64,000 bases of DNA from Collybiopsis luxurians FD-317 M1 (GCA_000827265.1 KN834813.1:137815-201814), one strand, 5' to 3'. Shown: positions 23,480 through 36,412, counted from the stretch's first letter. The notes: a model not told the origin generated them from the sequence alone. Translations and numbers: made by a program.

Positions 23480-26347
23480 ATGCTGAGTGCGATAGCAGCA
23501 CGAAAAGCTGCAGCTGCGGCTGCAAATGCCACTCAATCTTTAGATACTAGCGCAGGTCCTTCAACCATTCTTTCCTCGACCAGCGCCCCATCTTCAAAGC
23601 CGAATTCTTCGAGCTCGAAAAGAAAGCGACCACCAGCTACTCCCCAGACGTCGACATCGGGGAGCCCTTTCAGAAAGCGTAAGAAAAGTGCCTCCAAGAA
23701 AATACCTCAACCAAGGTATTTTGAACTACAGAACGATGCATTTCGGGGACAGGAGGATGTTGAACTGGAAAACCTGGATTCGGATGAGTTGGAGGATTCG
23801 GATTTGGATTCCGAGACTGATCACGGCATGGGAGGGGGATTGGATAATACCATCGTCCATGTGGACGTCGATGGCATCGATACCTCGAAAAAGCAAATTG
23901 CGAAGAGAAGCTATTCTCCTAGTCGGCCAGCACTGGATGATTCTTCGCAAGACGAAGAAGATGCTAATGGAGGGATTCTGGGTCAGGCTGGGGAGACATT
24001 GCGGGAAGATAATACCCTTTTGACCAGTTTCATACCTATGGAAGGGAAAAACACGTTCTACCTCGCTGCAGCAGAAGTTGCTATCATTCTTTCTTCAACG
24101 CGCTCCTCCTCCTCCAACTCTCCTTCGCAATCGGGTACCTTGATCGCTCTCAAGCCATCGGAGACACTGACGCTTCTTGGAACATATCAGCTTACGGTCA
24201 TACAAGGCTTTATCGAAGTTGACGGTGCTATTCTCCGAAGCGACCTTCATCAATCACACAAAATTTTCGCACCTCGCTCTTCCCCCCTTCCTGGCCTTCG
24301 TGCGCTTTCCCTTCCATCTCCTATCTTGTCCTCGTCCTTCATTCTCCCAGAAAGACTTGAAACTATCATCGGAGAGGCTCGCAATGACATTGTGATCCTA
24401 CTGCAAGATTTGCAGACTGGAGTTGAAGGTTTGGGGAAAGTGTGCAGGACATTCGAAGGAGTCTTTTCAATACATCCGAGAGATGTCCTCAATCTCAATC
24501 ATTCAGAAAACCCTCAAGGAAACGGCGATGTCGGAAACACACTCCAGCTTAAGGGTGCTCGAGTTGTAGGATTGCTTCTCTGTTCTGAGTCTTAAAAAGC
24601 TTCAGCTTACCTTGGTCCTAGATAGCTCGGCAATCGAAATATATCTCCCCTTTCTCTATGCCGTCTTCCTGGCAGCAAGCTTTGGATGGAATATATCCTA
24701 TGTCTAAAGATGCCGCCGAAGAGAAAAATGGCGATATCGAGATGCGCAATGAGCAAGACGACGATGGAGAGGAGCGGGGCAGGCAAACTCCAAACATTTA
24801 CCTGGTAAAAGGTCTCAAAAAGGTCGGAAAAAGTTCATTTGCGAGGACATTGGTGAATAGACTGCTGTCGAGGTGGGTATTAAATCATGTGCATTAGGCC
24901 CAACCAAACCTCTTTTGATTTTCATCCTAGACATGACTGCGTCGCCTACCTCGAATGTGATCTCGGTCAATCTGAATTCACACCAGGTGGTTTGGTCGCG
25001 CTCAACGTCGTCCACCGATCTCAACCTTTACTTGGGCCCCCGTTCACTCATCCTACGATCCCCATCCGCGCTCACTTCCTCGGCGCCTTTTCGCCCAAGT
25101 CGAGCCCAGGTCACTATATTGAGGCCGTCAGGGATCTAGTTGGATATTGGACTCGTGAAATGGGCGCCGCGTCTTCTATCCCTCTCGTTGTTAACACTAT
25201 GGGCTGGACTAACGGTCTCGGTGGGGACCTCACAAGACGGATAGAAGAGATATTGCTCGGTGGACTTTCCGAGGTCTCTCTGGAGTCGTCTTTGGCGTAT
25301 GGTCGAGTCTCATTGTCTCAAGAGAATGGGGGCCCGGAAATGCATCTGTATGGATTTGACTACGAAACAAGCGGCGAATCCGCCTTTACTGATTCATCGA
25401 CGTCCAACCGCCTACAGTCACATATACAACCTCCTTCGTATTCCTCTTTCTTTGGACAAGGAACTGGAGATCCCTCTTCCTCTCTCCCTACCTTTTCTTC
25501 ACAACCGGCACCTCGAATTCATGTACATCGAATGAAGCCCGTGTCGTTACCTGTGTCAAGCTCCTCGTCGGGGCTGCCATATGCGCCAGCATCGACGACG
25601 GGACCATTGGGCAACTTCTCTGCGGCAGACCATCGCACGTTGAATATTCTCTCGTACTTTCACGCCGTGTTTCCGTTATCGGTGTCCCCATCTTCGGGAC
25701 AAAATCAACCGCAATTTTCCAATGCCAGAGCTACGCATTGGGACACTTCCCTTCCCCTTCTCGCACGTCCGCCATACGAGGTCGATGTCGGTGTCGCTGT
25801 GGATAAAGTCGTACTGCTCTCCGGTAACGGAGACGAGGGAGAGGTGGTTGAATCGGAAATTGAGAGAGTACTCGGTGGGGCATTAGTGGGTTTGGTCAAA
25901 TGTGAACCTGGGACGTTGGATATGGGCTCGAACTCAGAGTCAATGTCGGCGGGGAGGAATTCGCCATCCAGCACCACGAAAATAACAAAAATACCATACG
26001 TTCAATCTTCACCCTATCCCTCGCCCAACACTTCGTCCACCTGCGGACTTGCGCTCATTCGGAGCGTCGCTCCCGGCGGATCTCATCTCCACGTTCTCAC
26101 ACCTTTACCTCCTTCCTTACTAGGCCCTTTCGGCAGAGTGATGGTCAAGGGGGAGATGGAGCTTCCGATTTGGGGTATGGTTGATTTTCGGAGTTTGGGT
26201 CGGGGTCGGGGTCAGGGTCGGGATGGTGAACATGATAGGGAGAGAGAGACTGCTACGCCGTTTTTGCAGTGGGATAAGGGTGCTGGTTTGGGAGCGGAGA
26301 AGAGGAGGGTGAGGAGGAATTTGATGAGGAAGAATCAGGGTGTGTAA
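23480..26347 (+). CDS. GRC3: Polynucleotide 5'-hydroxyl kinase Grc3/NOL9
   Basis: Three exons (23480-24565, 24622-24872, 24931-26347) total 2754 nt, giving 917 residues in frame. Grc3 phosphorylates 5'-OH RNA ends and works with the Las1 nuclease in ITS2 removal during 60S ribosome maturation in the nucleolus. Residues 1-75 are Ala/Ser-rich with a basic nuclear-signal-like cluster (KRKRP, RKRKK), followed by a very acidic stretch. SSWQQALDGI precedes the kinase core. Walker A is GLKKVGKSSF, and the Walker B-type segment is YLECDLGQSEFTP. LVVNTMGW follows, as expected for the Clp1/Grc3 P-loop fold. The C-terminal half has long Ser/Pro-rich insertions and ends in a basic tail, so the protein is longer than the yeast homologue. 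The donor and acceptor of intron 1 (24566-24621) are inferred from frame closure. Confidence 0.9.
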
Positions 26348-26405
26348 AATGGGTAGGTTATACTTTGAGGAGGTGGTCTTACGTAGCGGACTGGTGGAAA
26401 AGGAC
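26347..26405. repeat. Short dispersed repeat shared with 44.1 kb
   Basis: The stretch starting GGGTAGGTTATA, with GGTCTTACGTAGCGGA, is very similar to 44130-44180 (GGGTAGGTTATAGCG, AGTCTTAAGTAGCGGA). A third, partial match lies near 44035. It sits directly after the GRC3 stop codon. Confidence 0.55.
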
Positions 26406-27467
26406 CTTTAATTTATACAGAACTCACGAAGAGAAACGTCAGGGAATAACTCAACGGCGTTTCCCTATGACCAACACTCGGCATTTCGCCAATTCAGATC
26501 ACGTCAGTGCCGATGCAAGCCGGCTCCTAGAGCTGATAGGCCGACTTTCGGTATGGCTACGGCAAAGGTATCTCTGACAGCGACAGGGCAGTAGCTCCCC
26601 CAGGGGGGTCGAACTCCCATGTCTTAGTGTTTTGAGAGTCGTCTTCTACTCCTCGTACTCCTATAGTGTCTGCTCGTATCAGGCCAAGGCCAAGCTCCTC
26701 TTGTGCAGTTCTTATACAAATAAGTAATTGAAGAATCATTCATTTACCCTCTTCGATTGAGATCTCTTTCTTTAGGCTAGACATGATGTACTCCAGTGAT
26801 TTAATAAAAGTACACTTATAGTTTGGAATAGCGGGGCTTGCCGGCGATGAACGTCACCCTGGAATAGGTGCCATTTGGGAGGTCAAGGTAACCAAGCGCT
26901 GGATAAGAGCGAGGAATTTGGCCCAGTGCTGAATGTACTGAACAAGCATCAGAATGGGCTGTAAAATCATTTTAACATTCTCGAATTTCCAGATATATAC
27001 CTAGTCTCCTGCCAGTGTAAGCAGAGATCACGATGATCAGTAAACTGATATACAGCATATGCCTTTGGTTGTTCAACCTTTTATAGGTTGCCGTACCCAG
27101 TAGAACACCTGCTCCCAAAGGTGGAAGGTGTACCATTCACATTGAACATTTTTGATTACGAATATTGGAGAAATCGTACAGATTTAGTAATTTTATTAGA
27201 AGAATCATTTTTCTGTCAGATAGGAAGTATAAGACACTGATAAAATTTAGCTTAGTTTGTTTGAAAAATCCCAGTGACTAAGCCGACTACTCTATATGAT
27301 CGACGATACATTACTTCAAGTGTATGTGTCAAAGTCGGTACAGCTGAGGCTACTCCTCGGTGATCATCACTGTCGAAATGAAAGAGCTATTTAATGCATT
27401 CAGAGGGCACTTAGGACAATGTATTTTCTCCCCTCGACCATATACGCCCAACCAAATTTGAAATAAA
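26406..27467. promoter_or_regulatory. GRC3-G4 intergenic and G4 upstream region
   Basis: No gene is supported. From about 26680 the sequence parallels 13830-14446 upstream of G2 and the end of the 18-kb decayed copy. It is therefore a third relative of that duplicated non-coding segment and probably carries the G4 promoter. Confidence 0.5.
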
Positions 27468-28965
27468 TGTCAGTTCCTATCAGTTATTCACTTCCTCGAC
27501 TTGTCATTGTCATAGTATGTGATACCTTTCCAACCGACTTAATCATCTGACAATGTTTCAGGTCGAATGTACACTGTATGGTGGGTATATTCGCTCGTAG
27601 ACATATGTTCCTCTAATTCATTAAATTTAATTCCCCTTTCAGGAGCCTACGTTGTGCTCTTCGGACTGACAATTTGGATCCTGGCTCGGAAATTTGACAT
27701 CCCTTCCGTGAAGAAGTTCTTCTTTCCAATGGTCATAGCTTTATTTGTGCTCGCTACAATAAATATAGTTTATGATCTTGTGGGTGAAGGATATGCGATA
27801 CTGTATAGTCTCCCGGTCAAACAGAAGATGTGGATGATCGCCGGACAGTAAGTTCTATTACCCGAATTGTCTGGAGCTCAACCCTGACGATTAGTTCAAA
27901 CAGATCCATTGATAACATAACATTTACTATCGCAGAGTAAGTCTACGAGTTTGCCTTTATCTCATCAGTCCGGATTATATTACTTCGTAAGTTTCTTGGG
28001 TGATATGATCCTGGTATGCATCTCCTAATCTTTTTTGACTATGGCTAGTCCTCACCACCTGATATAGTTTTATCGCGTATATGCAGTATGGGGATTTCGA
28101 AAAATAATCCTGTTCCCACTACTCTTGATGACACTCATAGCGAAAGGTATCAATTGAGTTTGCAATTATTTTCCAACCTATCTCCCGCTGTTAAATCTTA
28201 TCCTTCTTTAGTTTTCAACGCCATTGTAACTTTTATAGGTATCCGCCAGCCTATTGATTCTCATACTTTAAACTATCTGGACATCGGCCTTGGTTTTTTC
28301 TTCCTTTTCTTGGTGGTGAATGCATCTGCAAACACACTAATGACTCTTGCAATTGGTACGCTATTGGCTGGCTCCTTTTGACAGCTAAATTGAATATATG
28401 GTATATCATCACTGTAGCAGGTCGAGTGTGGTGGTTTTCCAGAGCAATTCGTCACGAATGCTCCTCTGAATTACGGAAGCACTGGTATCATAGAACCGTT
28501 GCAGTGGTGTTCGTTATTTCCAGATGCTTCACATTGATAGATACTGATTTTCCTTCATTCATAACTTTCAGCACAAAGTCTAGAGTCCTTTATCCAGCAT
28601 ATCTCATTGCAGAAGCAGCAATTGCTAACTTTCAGTGGGAGACAAATCCAAGCTGCTTAGGGATCATTTGTGTTGTAAGTACAAAACCATCAAATGTCAC
28701 TGGTGGCAATTTGGCATTCAAGCCCTTTTACCTGTTTTAGGGCCTTGCTCCAACTTTTATTGCAGTCCGCATTGGCTTGGAAAGTGCTTACGACAATTCA
28801 GAGCATTCAATCCAACACTCAGGTGTTGTGCTCTCACCTCCATCTCAGAGAACTCAGAGGAGTTCAGTACATGTCTTTCAAGGCGTGTCATCTAGACTTG
28901 CTGCTGTTAAATCTAATACAGATTCAGTAGAAGACATTCAAGAAAAAATGGGCAATGTTGTGTAA
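27468..28965 (+). CDS. Seven-transmembrane-type membrane protein G4
   Basis: Ten exons (27468-27515, 27562-27580, 27643-27847, 27904-27936, 27992-28013, 28068-28146, 28212-28355, 28421-28508, 28572-28674, 28741-28965) total 966 nt, giving 321 residues in frame. It is the closest paralogue of G2: the start MSVP, the segment GEGYAILYSLPV and the tail SPPSQRTQRSSVHV are shared. Landmarks are FLGDMIL then FYRVYAVWG, GRVWW and GLAP. The usually invariant ESG at the start of span 6 reads KSR here (TKSRVLYPAYLIAEA), two changes each explained by a G-to-A transition. All splice sites remain intact, so it may be expressed but altered. Function is unknown. Confidence 0.85.
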
Positions 28966-29319
28966 CAATATTGACCAGCTTTTTGGGCATTATAATATCA
29001 CCCCTTTTATTATTATAAGGTATGCAAAATGCAGTTCCCGGAAATAGCACATGCCAGCCTTTTCCTTATTTCTCAGCTTCTAGCCACTTAAAACTCAACC
29101 TGGATCCCAAAGCAGTGGGAGAGGTAAAGCCCGAGGTGTATCAAACAGGCTGCCAGGTTACAGCATTGTTGTGTACTCTATTGATTTTTGTGGAGATTTT
29201 GCATCATGAGGCAAAGTCTTGACTGAGGCAACACCACTGGAGAGGAGTCCAACTCATGAGTCTCCATGCCCTCTTCCACCTGGCGCTCCTAGAGAATCTT
29301 CCTCTTCTTAATTTGGGGA
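28966..29319. other. Intergenic, nothing recognised
   Basis: CpG-poor sequence following G4. No gene, RNA or clear repeat was recognised. Confidence 0.45.
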
Positions 29320-31595
29320 CTAAAGAGTCAACATTCCTTGATCGCGGCTCTCTGTAGACAACAACAGATGAGTCGCCTTTGCATCTGTGGGTTCCAAATA
29401 TTGACTAGAAAATGGAATCCCGGAATTCCAGGTGTCTTGCGTATTCTGGATTCCCTGCACATTCCATCCTGGTCCTCTGATGGCATGCTCCTGGTGGTAG
29501 CCAGGTGGTGTATGCTGCCCATGGAATGTGTTTCCCCCAGGTACTAAATCAGCTTGATTCAGCCAAATTCTTCTACCAAGGTCTGGTTCAGTCTGGTTTG
29601 ACTGCTCATCATGTGGCCTCATGTTGGTGGTATAGGACAAGTCATGCTTCCATAATGTAGACACATTCATTACAATGTTCCTATTTGGAACATCATTTGC
29701 CACAGGTCAATATTCACTATTCCCATAATAGGGAATTTGTGCACTTGAAATCCCCATGTCTTGGGAAACTTCTGTATCTCGAGGCCTGGACAGATACTCC
29801 ACATGTTCTCCCTGAAATGCAGGACAAACTTCCCCTTGCAGAGGAGCATCTTCATCCTCCTTGTGTGATCCCCTTGCTGATGGTATCATTGTTCAAGTGC
29901 CTCTTTCCCCAAATTGGGGTGACAAGGGTGGTTCCTCCTTTGCAATATTTGTATAAACCATACAGACTAACACTGTATATCCTTGATTGCTTCTAAAATG
30001 TTCCCAGAACTTTTCAGGCCTCAATAAATCACTATCATTGAGACTGCCTTTAGTCATCAATTGATCAATAGTGTGCTGTAAAGTTAATTGTCTAATATCC
30101 TTGGTTGATACTTTCCATCCTTCCAGTGGGCTATGAAAGTTGGCCATTTCATTTATTGGTTGAAATTCATATTTAACCCCATCTTTGTTAATTTGATGTG
30201 GTTTTTCTTCTTCCAGAGGCATCAGAAAATGCTGATCAATCTTTGATGGAAGTTACAAGGAGTAATGTTCACCATATATGGGTTGCAGCTGAGAACATTT
30301 GTAATCCTGAGCAGTTTCTCCTTATTCTGCTCTAGCTGATTTTGCATTTTTCACTTGCGCCACATGCTCCTCTGTATAGCTGCTTCCATTCAGCCAGGCT
30401 TCATCTGGTGGAAGGCCCTTTCAAATTTCCTACACCTTGCATAACACCCTTGTAGCCTCAGTGCTCATTCTTGACCCTTTATGGTGTTTAGACAGAGTGG
30501 GAGGGTAGTCTGCCATAGGAATCTTCTTTGCTCTTTGTTTAGACCTTGTGGCTTGTTTGATGTGTAACATTGGTGCTGGGTCCCTCAACAAATTAAATAT
30601 CCATCATAAATCCTTTTGGAGAGTACTCAAATGATGCAATTCATCATAGACTTGCAGCATCATTTGATCATGGTGCTCGATCATTGAATTAACAAAATGC
30701 AAACCCAATGCCCCAAAGTCCATCTCAGAAACTTCTTGTCCCCTAAGTGAGAACAATAAATGCCTGATGACCCTTTCAACTTTGTATTCTGTACATTCAT
30801 TTTGTAAACTTGTTAAGTCCCACAGTCTCCACATAGTTTTGGAGCTAGGAACAAGTCCTTCTGATTGTGCTCCCAAAGGTAGTGTTAACAGAGAGAAAGA
30901 TTTACCCCATTGTTTTTGTGTATCTTCATTCAATGTGAATTTCTCTCTTATTTCATAAACCCATCTAAGTGCATTGTCCTCTGTTTCTCCTTGCAGTATG
31001 ATTTCAGAAGGGACCTCAGGCAGGTATGACTTCTCTCTCTCCAAAATTGGAACATCTCCAAACTGGTATACCCTTACAGAGCCCTCTGAATGATGTGTTT
31101 CTTCCTCTTGGTACATAAGAGTATCTATTGCTGATCCTTGTCTGAATAAGACAGGAGTGTGCAAAGTACACAAGGCTTCTGTGGGTAACAGAAGGCTATA
31201 CCTTGCAGTGGGAGAATCTGTATATCAACCACAATGTGGTTCTCCCACTCCTTGAGGTTCCACCGCTGGTCTTTTAGGTGGCATGTCACCTGAAGGTGGA
31301 TCCACATTAGGAAATCCCAACATGGGGACCTCATATGGATCACTATGGCATTCAGTTGCTCCACTGCCATAATCTGGTAATTCCTCTAGAAGGGTGTTCT
31401 TCTTCCGGAGGAACATGCTGAGTCTGCCTCAAGGCAGCTTGTGATGCAGCTCTAGCAGCCATATGATGTGGCATGCCTCATTGCAAAGGTGGACTGAGGT
31501 AAGACTCATTCCATACTGGGGTGGACTGTGGTCATCTTCCCCCTCATTGGTTGGGTTCTGTATCAGCTCCAGACATCTCAATGACAGTTTGACAC
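29320..31595 (-). pseudogene. Decayed retroelement-like coding region
   Basis: A series of minus-strand open segments (31416-31225, 31173-30604, 30222-29893, 29703-29320) runs in one direction, interrupted by stops and frame changes. A candidate start MSGADTEPN lies near 31580, followed by a Gln/Ala-rich stretch (MAARAASQAALRQTQ). The longest piece (189 codons) is acidic and helical, with WGKSFSLLTLPLGAQ. No protease, reverse transcriptase or integrase motif was found. Just right of it, from about 31605, the + strand reads TGTTAGACCCGAGTC, which could be an LTR edge. A retrotransposon gag remnant is the best guess; an unrelated dead gene is possible. CpG is scarce throughout. Confidence 0.35.
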
Positions 31596-33098
31596 TATTA
31601 TTTTGTTAGACCCGAGTCAAGTTGTAGCGTAACAGTAGTGGTTGATACTTAAATATAGTATGAACTAAATGGCAGAAGGGAATGAGAAGTACTGGTCTCC
31701 TCTGGGTCTTGCAGAGGAGGGGACAGTGTTCCACCAGTTAGTGTTCTGCAGTCAAGAGTCAATACATGTGGAGCAGTATGCAGATGGTTGAACCCAATAT
31801 ACCAGGGTGGTCAGTAGAAATATGAGCCTGAGACAACATGGTGTAGACATTGGTGAGGGCCTTCAGAAGTGGTGCAAGCACTTGCAAGTGCACTGCGTAG
31901 ACAAATCTATTGTAAAACTAGAGATAAGAGGCAGAGAATATGAAAAAGGAAAACAAAAACAAGACAGAAAAATAGACAGGTAGTAGTGGTTCAGGTAATA
32001 ACAGTTAAGAAACCATATATAATGTTCATGTACCTTATATAGTACTAGTAGATTCCCACAAAAGTGACTAACAGGAGCAGTCTCTGACTGAGCTGATGTG
32101 AGATATACAGTCCCCATGACACAAAAGAGGTGGGTTAGCATGTGTCACAGAAGGAATACTGTTCAGTTGTTTTTGGGACTGTAGGTAGGAAGGTTGGATT
32201 GAATGTATATAGTTACCTTGGGTGTACATAGGAGAAGAGGGTTTTTGGTAGATATTCAGGGTCTTAGGGAGCAATAAAAATATAGGATTGGGCATAACAT
32301 GGGTGCTCTGAGATGAACTGGAACATGAAATTTTGGAAAATAGAAGTTGTGCCTCAATCAAAAGGTTGACAATTCAAATATTGCTGATCTGTCAATCAAA
32401 GTTTTATAGTTTTATCCTGGTCCCCCTCACACTGGGCTCTATTTAATGAGGTTGTTTGTAGTTAAGGTTGCAAGGGGTACATTGTCAAAGATTCTGCAAT
32501 ACCAGGACAATTCAGTCAACCTGATTGATCCTTTTGTCTGTCAAAACTTCAACTATCTGAAGAGGTAATGATCTGCATTTTTCAAAGGTTCCAAGTTGTT
32601 TTCAACAAGGAACTCTTTGTCAACTTTTCAATGTCTCAACCAAAATTATGTTCAATGGGTTAGGCTTGTATTAGCTTTTATCAAAAATGCAGGAGCAACT
32701 CAACTGCAAATCATGGCAGGTATACAACCCCATTCTGGGCAAGAAAATAATCAAACACTTCAAATAGAGGCTGTTACAGTCCAAAGGTAACTTGATTAAA
32801 CAGTAGACTAACAACCATATTTATACTACTCCAAAATAATATCTACCATTTAATACAAAATCACTTTAAAGTAATTATTCTTTCGAATTATAGTTTCTCT
32901 TATAGGTAAACATTTCATAGTTTGTCCCCAAATTGTTACCCAAAGGTCTTTAATAAGTCTTAAAAGGCAGTCTTTTCAGTTTTAAACCAAAATGATTTGA
33001 GTCAGATTTGTTTGTTCTGTGCAGATGGGTTGAGCAATAACCCACTCCTACTTCCACTGTACAACTGTTCCTTTACTCATTTAATAGTGTCTATCTAG
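31596..33098. other. Repeat-like intergenic DNA
   Basis: AT-rich, CpG-poor sequence without a supported gene. The left end starting TGTTAGACCCGAG could be a decayed LTR belonging to the minus-strand element to the left, but no partner LTR was found near 29 kb. Confidence 0.35.
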
Positions 33099-35253
33099 TG
33101 GTGACAGACAAAGTAACTTGGCAGGTTCAGACTCCGCTAACTTGTTCTTACAAAAGTAACTTTTGTTTCCCACACTTGACAGCTAACTTGCCGAGTCTCG
33201 GCAAAATGTATGTCTCAGTAACTTTGTTTCACTAGTCTTACAATTGTAATAACCAGTTGCAGTTGCTGCTGTAAATCATCTCATGAGGTATTCTTCAGAC
33301 TGAATGTGCTTTGATTATTAGATAGTATGGCTTACACTGGTACACTCAGCGCTTGCTTTCCATTTGAAAGGTTAATAACATAAAATTTCGCATGTATTCA
33401 AGAGTTTCAGAGGTAGTTTATGTAATTGAAGGTAGTTCTGACTACAGATTGTATTGTTACCGCCGAAATGATTTGTCTAAAATGTAAAGGAAAATTCATA
33501 TTTCATTCAAGTTAGTTGAGTTTGAAAAATTGAAACTCCGCTAACTTGTTAACTTGTTGTCAACTGAACAGTGAGCGCCACCCATCTGCGATCATGGCGC
33601 AGGTGCCAAAACTCAAAGCACAGATGATGCTCAGTCCTCACAGTCATTATTCCCAGCCAGATGCAACTATCATTATCAATACAGGCTTCAAACTGTGACC
33701 AAAGAGCCAAATAAATCCACTTCTATCATTCACCTGAAGTGTGTGCAAACCCTTACATCTTGTACTGGACATACTGTATTTAGACTGGTTAATGGGTACT
33801 TTATAATGCCAAATAACTTATCAAAATCAGGAGGCTCTTCATGTAGCCAAACACTTTTACCAGTTTCCAGTGACAATTTGTTACATTGTGTATGTAATGT
33901 TCTGAGTATAAATCTTCATATTCAAGATTCTAAAAGGTAGATCACCACAAATAAGTGCTCATTTCCTTTGAAGTCATTGAGCTCTCACATCAGATGTTGT
34001 CAAAGTCGAGAATCCAATTGCAAGCTTTTGCATTAATGAGGGATTCTCCAAACCTTACATTCACCTGAAGTCAAGAATAAATAACTGTAATTAGTTGCTC
34101 AAGCATTGCTACATTGTACTTACTTGGTTTTTATACCACAAATGAATCTAGAACAGAATAGAAAGGTAACAAAAATGGAATACAATTGAATATGAAGAAA
34201 ATTTGAGAAACTGATGGAACAATGGAGAGATGAGTTGACTTCTACTTTGATATCCATCACAGTGTAAGCTGTGGTCTTTGCGTTTATCCTGGAATGCAAT
34301 CTGAGCATTAAAATATTAAGAGCATTGCAACACAAAGGACTACTATAACTTATCTTTGCATAAATTTTGAGCTATCCTCAAGTTTTTAAGCTGTGACTAA
34401 CCTGTCAAGCTCTCTAGTATCAAGTACTGTGCAACATTTTAAATTGCCACCTGAGCCACTGGCATCAGTTTTCTTCATAATCCATTGCTATGAATCTGTC
34501 AGGATCTGTGGACAAAAGGGAGGCACATAGATGTCTGAATTCATTACTACTTGATATGTTGATATTGGCCCATATAGCACATTAATGAAGAAACCCATTG
34601 AAAGCTCTCAAATTGTATCTAGTCCCAGACTTCCCTGTTTATATCTGAGCCAATACAGACCTTATCTCTGACAGTCCTGTTAAGTCCACCTCACAATCCA
34701 ATCTAAGCATTATTCATTCATTGAAAATTGGTCAATACTATGATTAAATATCTTTACTTTGGGTCTATAAAATGTTGTTGCAATGCATGGGTGACATTGT
34801 CTAACATGAAGACTATGGCAGAACTCATTTGGCTTCCCAACTTTAGTGAGTTCCAACAATGAACTTTTGAAAAACAGAGAATATTCCACAACATTGACAA
34901 GCTTCCTCTGCATGTACTTATTCTATTTAAAAGTCCATCTTAATTCACTCAACAGATGGGTTGAAATGGACCAGGTGATGAGTTGAACTCCAATCAACTT
35001 AGATATTAACATTGTAGTTATTGGCACTTTTCTAGTTAGTTGCAAAGGGTATATAGCATTCTTGCCTTCCTCTGGAAATATCTACTTGAGTTACCAAAAG
35101 TAACTGCCATGTGACTGGGGAACTAAATTTTCTTCTCCTGCTTTTGTTGCAGGCATTCTCTCAACAATATACTTCAGATATATCTTGCTCGGGATCACCG
35201 GAATATTCTCAAATTTCACCAGGGAAAGTATGTAGTTAAGTCCTTAGTTAGGT

Positions 35254-35938
35254 GAGAGAACTATGGCTGTATATACAGTCACACAATGGATACTTTTGGT
35301 GACCACAAGTGTAGTCCAATTTTTCCATATTGGTTAGCTTTCCCATGGTTCATGTTTGAGGAAGGCATACTCTTCATTTCACTGCTTCTCATTCAGTTCA
35401 AATTTGGGATATCTCTCCATGATCCCTCAAAAGCATAATTTCTCAAACTCACTGCAGGGCTTCTCTCTGACCCTGGTCATGTAATCTTAGATCATAAAAA
35501 TAATGTACAATTGATTTCAGTTGCCAATAGAGAATGATCTGGCTCAAGGCTTCTAGTATGTTGACAATCAAAAAAACTTGCCTTTNNNNNNNNNNNNNNN
35601 NNNNNGAGAGAACTATGGCTGTATATACAGTCACATAATGGATACTTTTGGTGACCACAAGTGTTAGTCCAATTTTTCCATATTGGTTAGTCTTTCCCAT
35701 GGTTCATGTTTGAGGAAGGCATACTCTTCATTTCACTGCTTCTCATTCAGTTCAAATTTAAGATATCTCTCCATGATCCCTCAAAAGCATATTTCTCAAA
35801 CTCACTGCAGGGCTTCTCTCTGACCCTGGTCATGTAATCTTAGATCATAAAAATAATGTACAATTGATTTCAGTTGCCAATAGAGAATGATCTGGCTCAA
35901 GGCTTCTAGTATGTTGACAATCAAAAAAACTTGCCTTT
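35254..35938. repeat. Near-identical direct duplication flanking a 20-N gap
   Basis: 35254-35585 and 35606-35938 are the same 332/333-nt sequence with only a handful of single-base differences (for example CACAATGG versus CATAATGG, and one-base indels). They are separated only by Ns at 35586-35605. Both start GAGAGAACTATGG and end ACTTGCCTTT. This is what unmerged overlapping contig ends look like, so the duplication is probably an assembly artefact. Confidence 0.85.
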
Positions 35939-36020
35939 GGATGACTCACAGATGCAGTTTGGTGGTGATCAGCATATTATTTCCTTGATGGAGCATGTAT
36001 GGCCCTACACGAGATGCCAT

Positions 36021-36412
36021 ATTGTGCACAATTTGACTGGTGTTACCAAATGAATGTTTGTGCACAATCTTTTGGTTGCACCAGTCGAGGCCACCCTAAA
36101 ATAGATAAGATCAGATGTAACTACCCTAAACCCTAACCTAACCCTAACCCCTAACCCAGTGCACCTTCAACACAAGCCTAACCCCTAACCTTAACCATCT
36201 AACCACCTAACTGCCTACCTGACCCCCCAATAGAGCCATTTGTTGGCAATGTTGCAGACGGTTCCCACATGTTAGGGCTAGCAGACTAGCCCTAACATGT
36301 GGGAACTGTCTGCAACACTGCAACATTGCTTGATCTTAGGGTGGTCACTGGTAGATATCAAAGGATTGTTCACAATCATTTGTTTGGTAGCACCAAAGAT
36401 TGTGAACAATAA
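36021..36412. repeat. Fold-back element with internal telomere-like repeats
   Basis: The arms 36021-36101 and 36331-36412 are imperfect inverted copies: the left arm has GTGCACAAT and GGCCACCCTAA, and the reverse complement of the right arm has GTTCACAAT and GACCACCCTAA. A second, nearly perfect hairpin sits inside (36250-36280 paired with 36287-36317, six-base loop, one mismatch). Between left arm and hairpin lies a tract of CCCTAA-type units (36121-36196). The whole unit could fold into a nested hairpin. Confidence 0.7.
36121..36196. repeat. Interstitial telomere-like (CCCTAA) repeats
   Basis: Irregular runs of CCCTAA, CCTAA and CCCCTAA occur in two blocks (36121-36158 and 36172-36196). 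Fungal telomeres are usually TTAGGG, so this is the telomere sequence or a look-alike, located inside a fold-back element rather than at a chromosome end. Confidence 0.7.

Noticed and set aside
29320..31595. Intact retrotransposon
   Set aside because: No reverse transcriptase, integrase or protease motifs, many stops, and no matching LTR pair.
36121..36196. Chromosome end or telomere
   Set aside because: Repeats are short and irregular, with unique sequence and an intact gene on both sides; interstitial.
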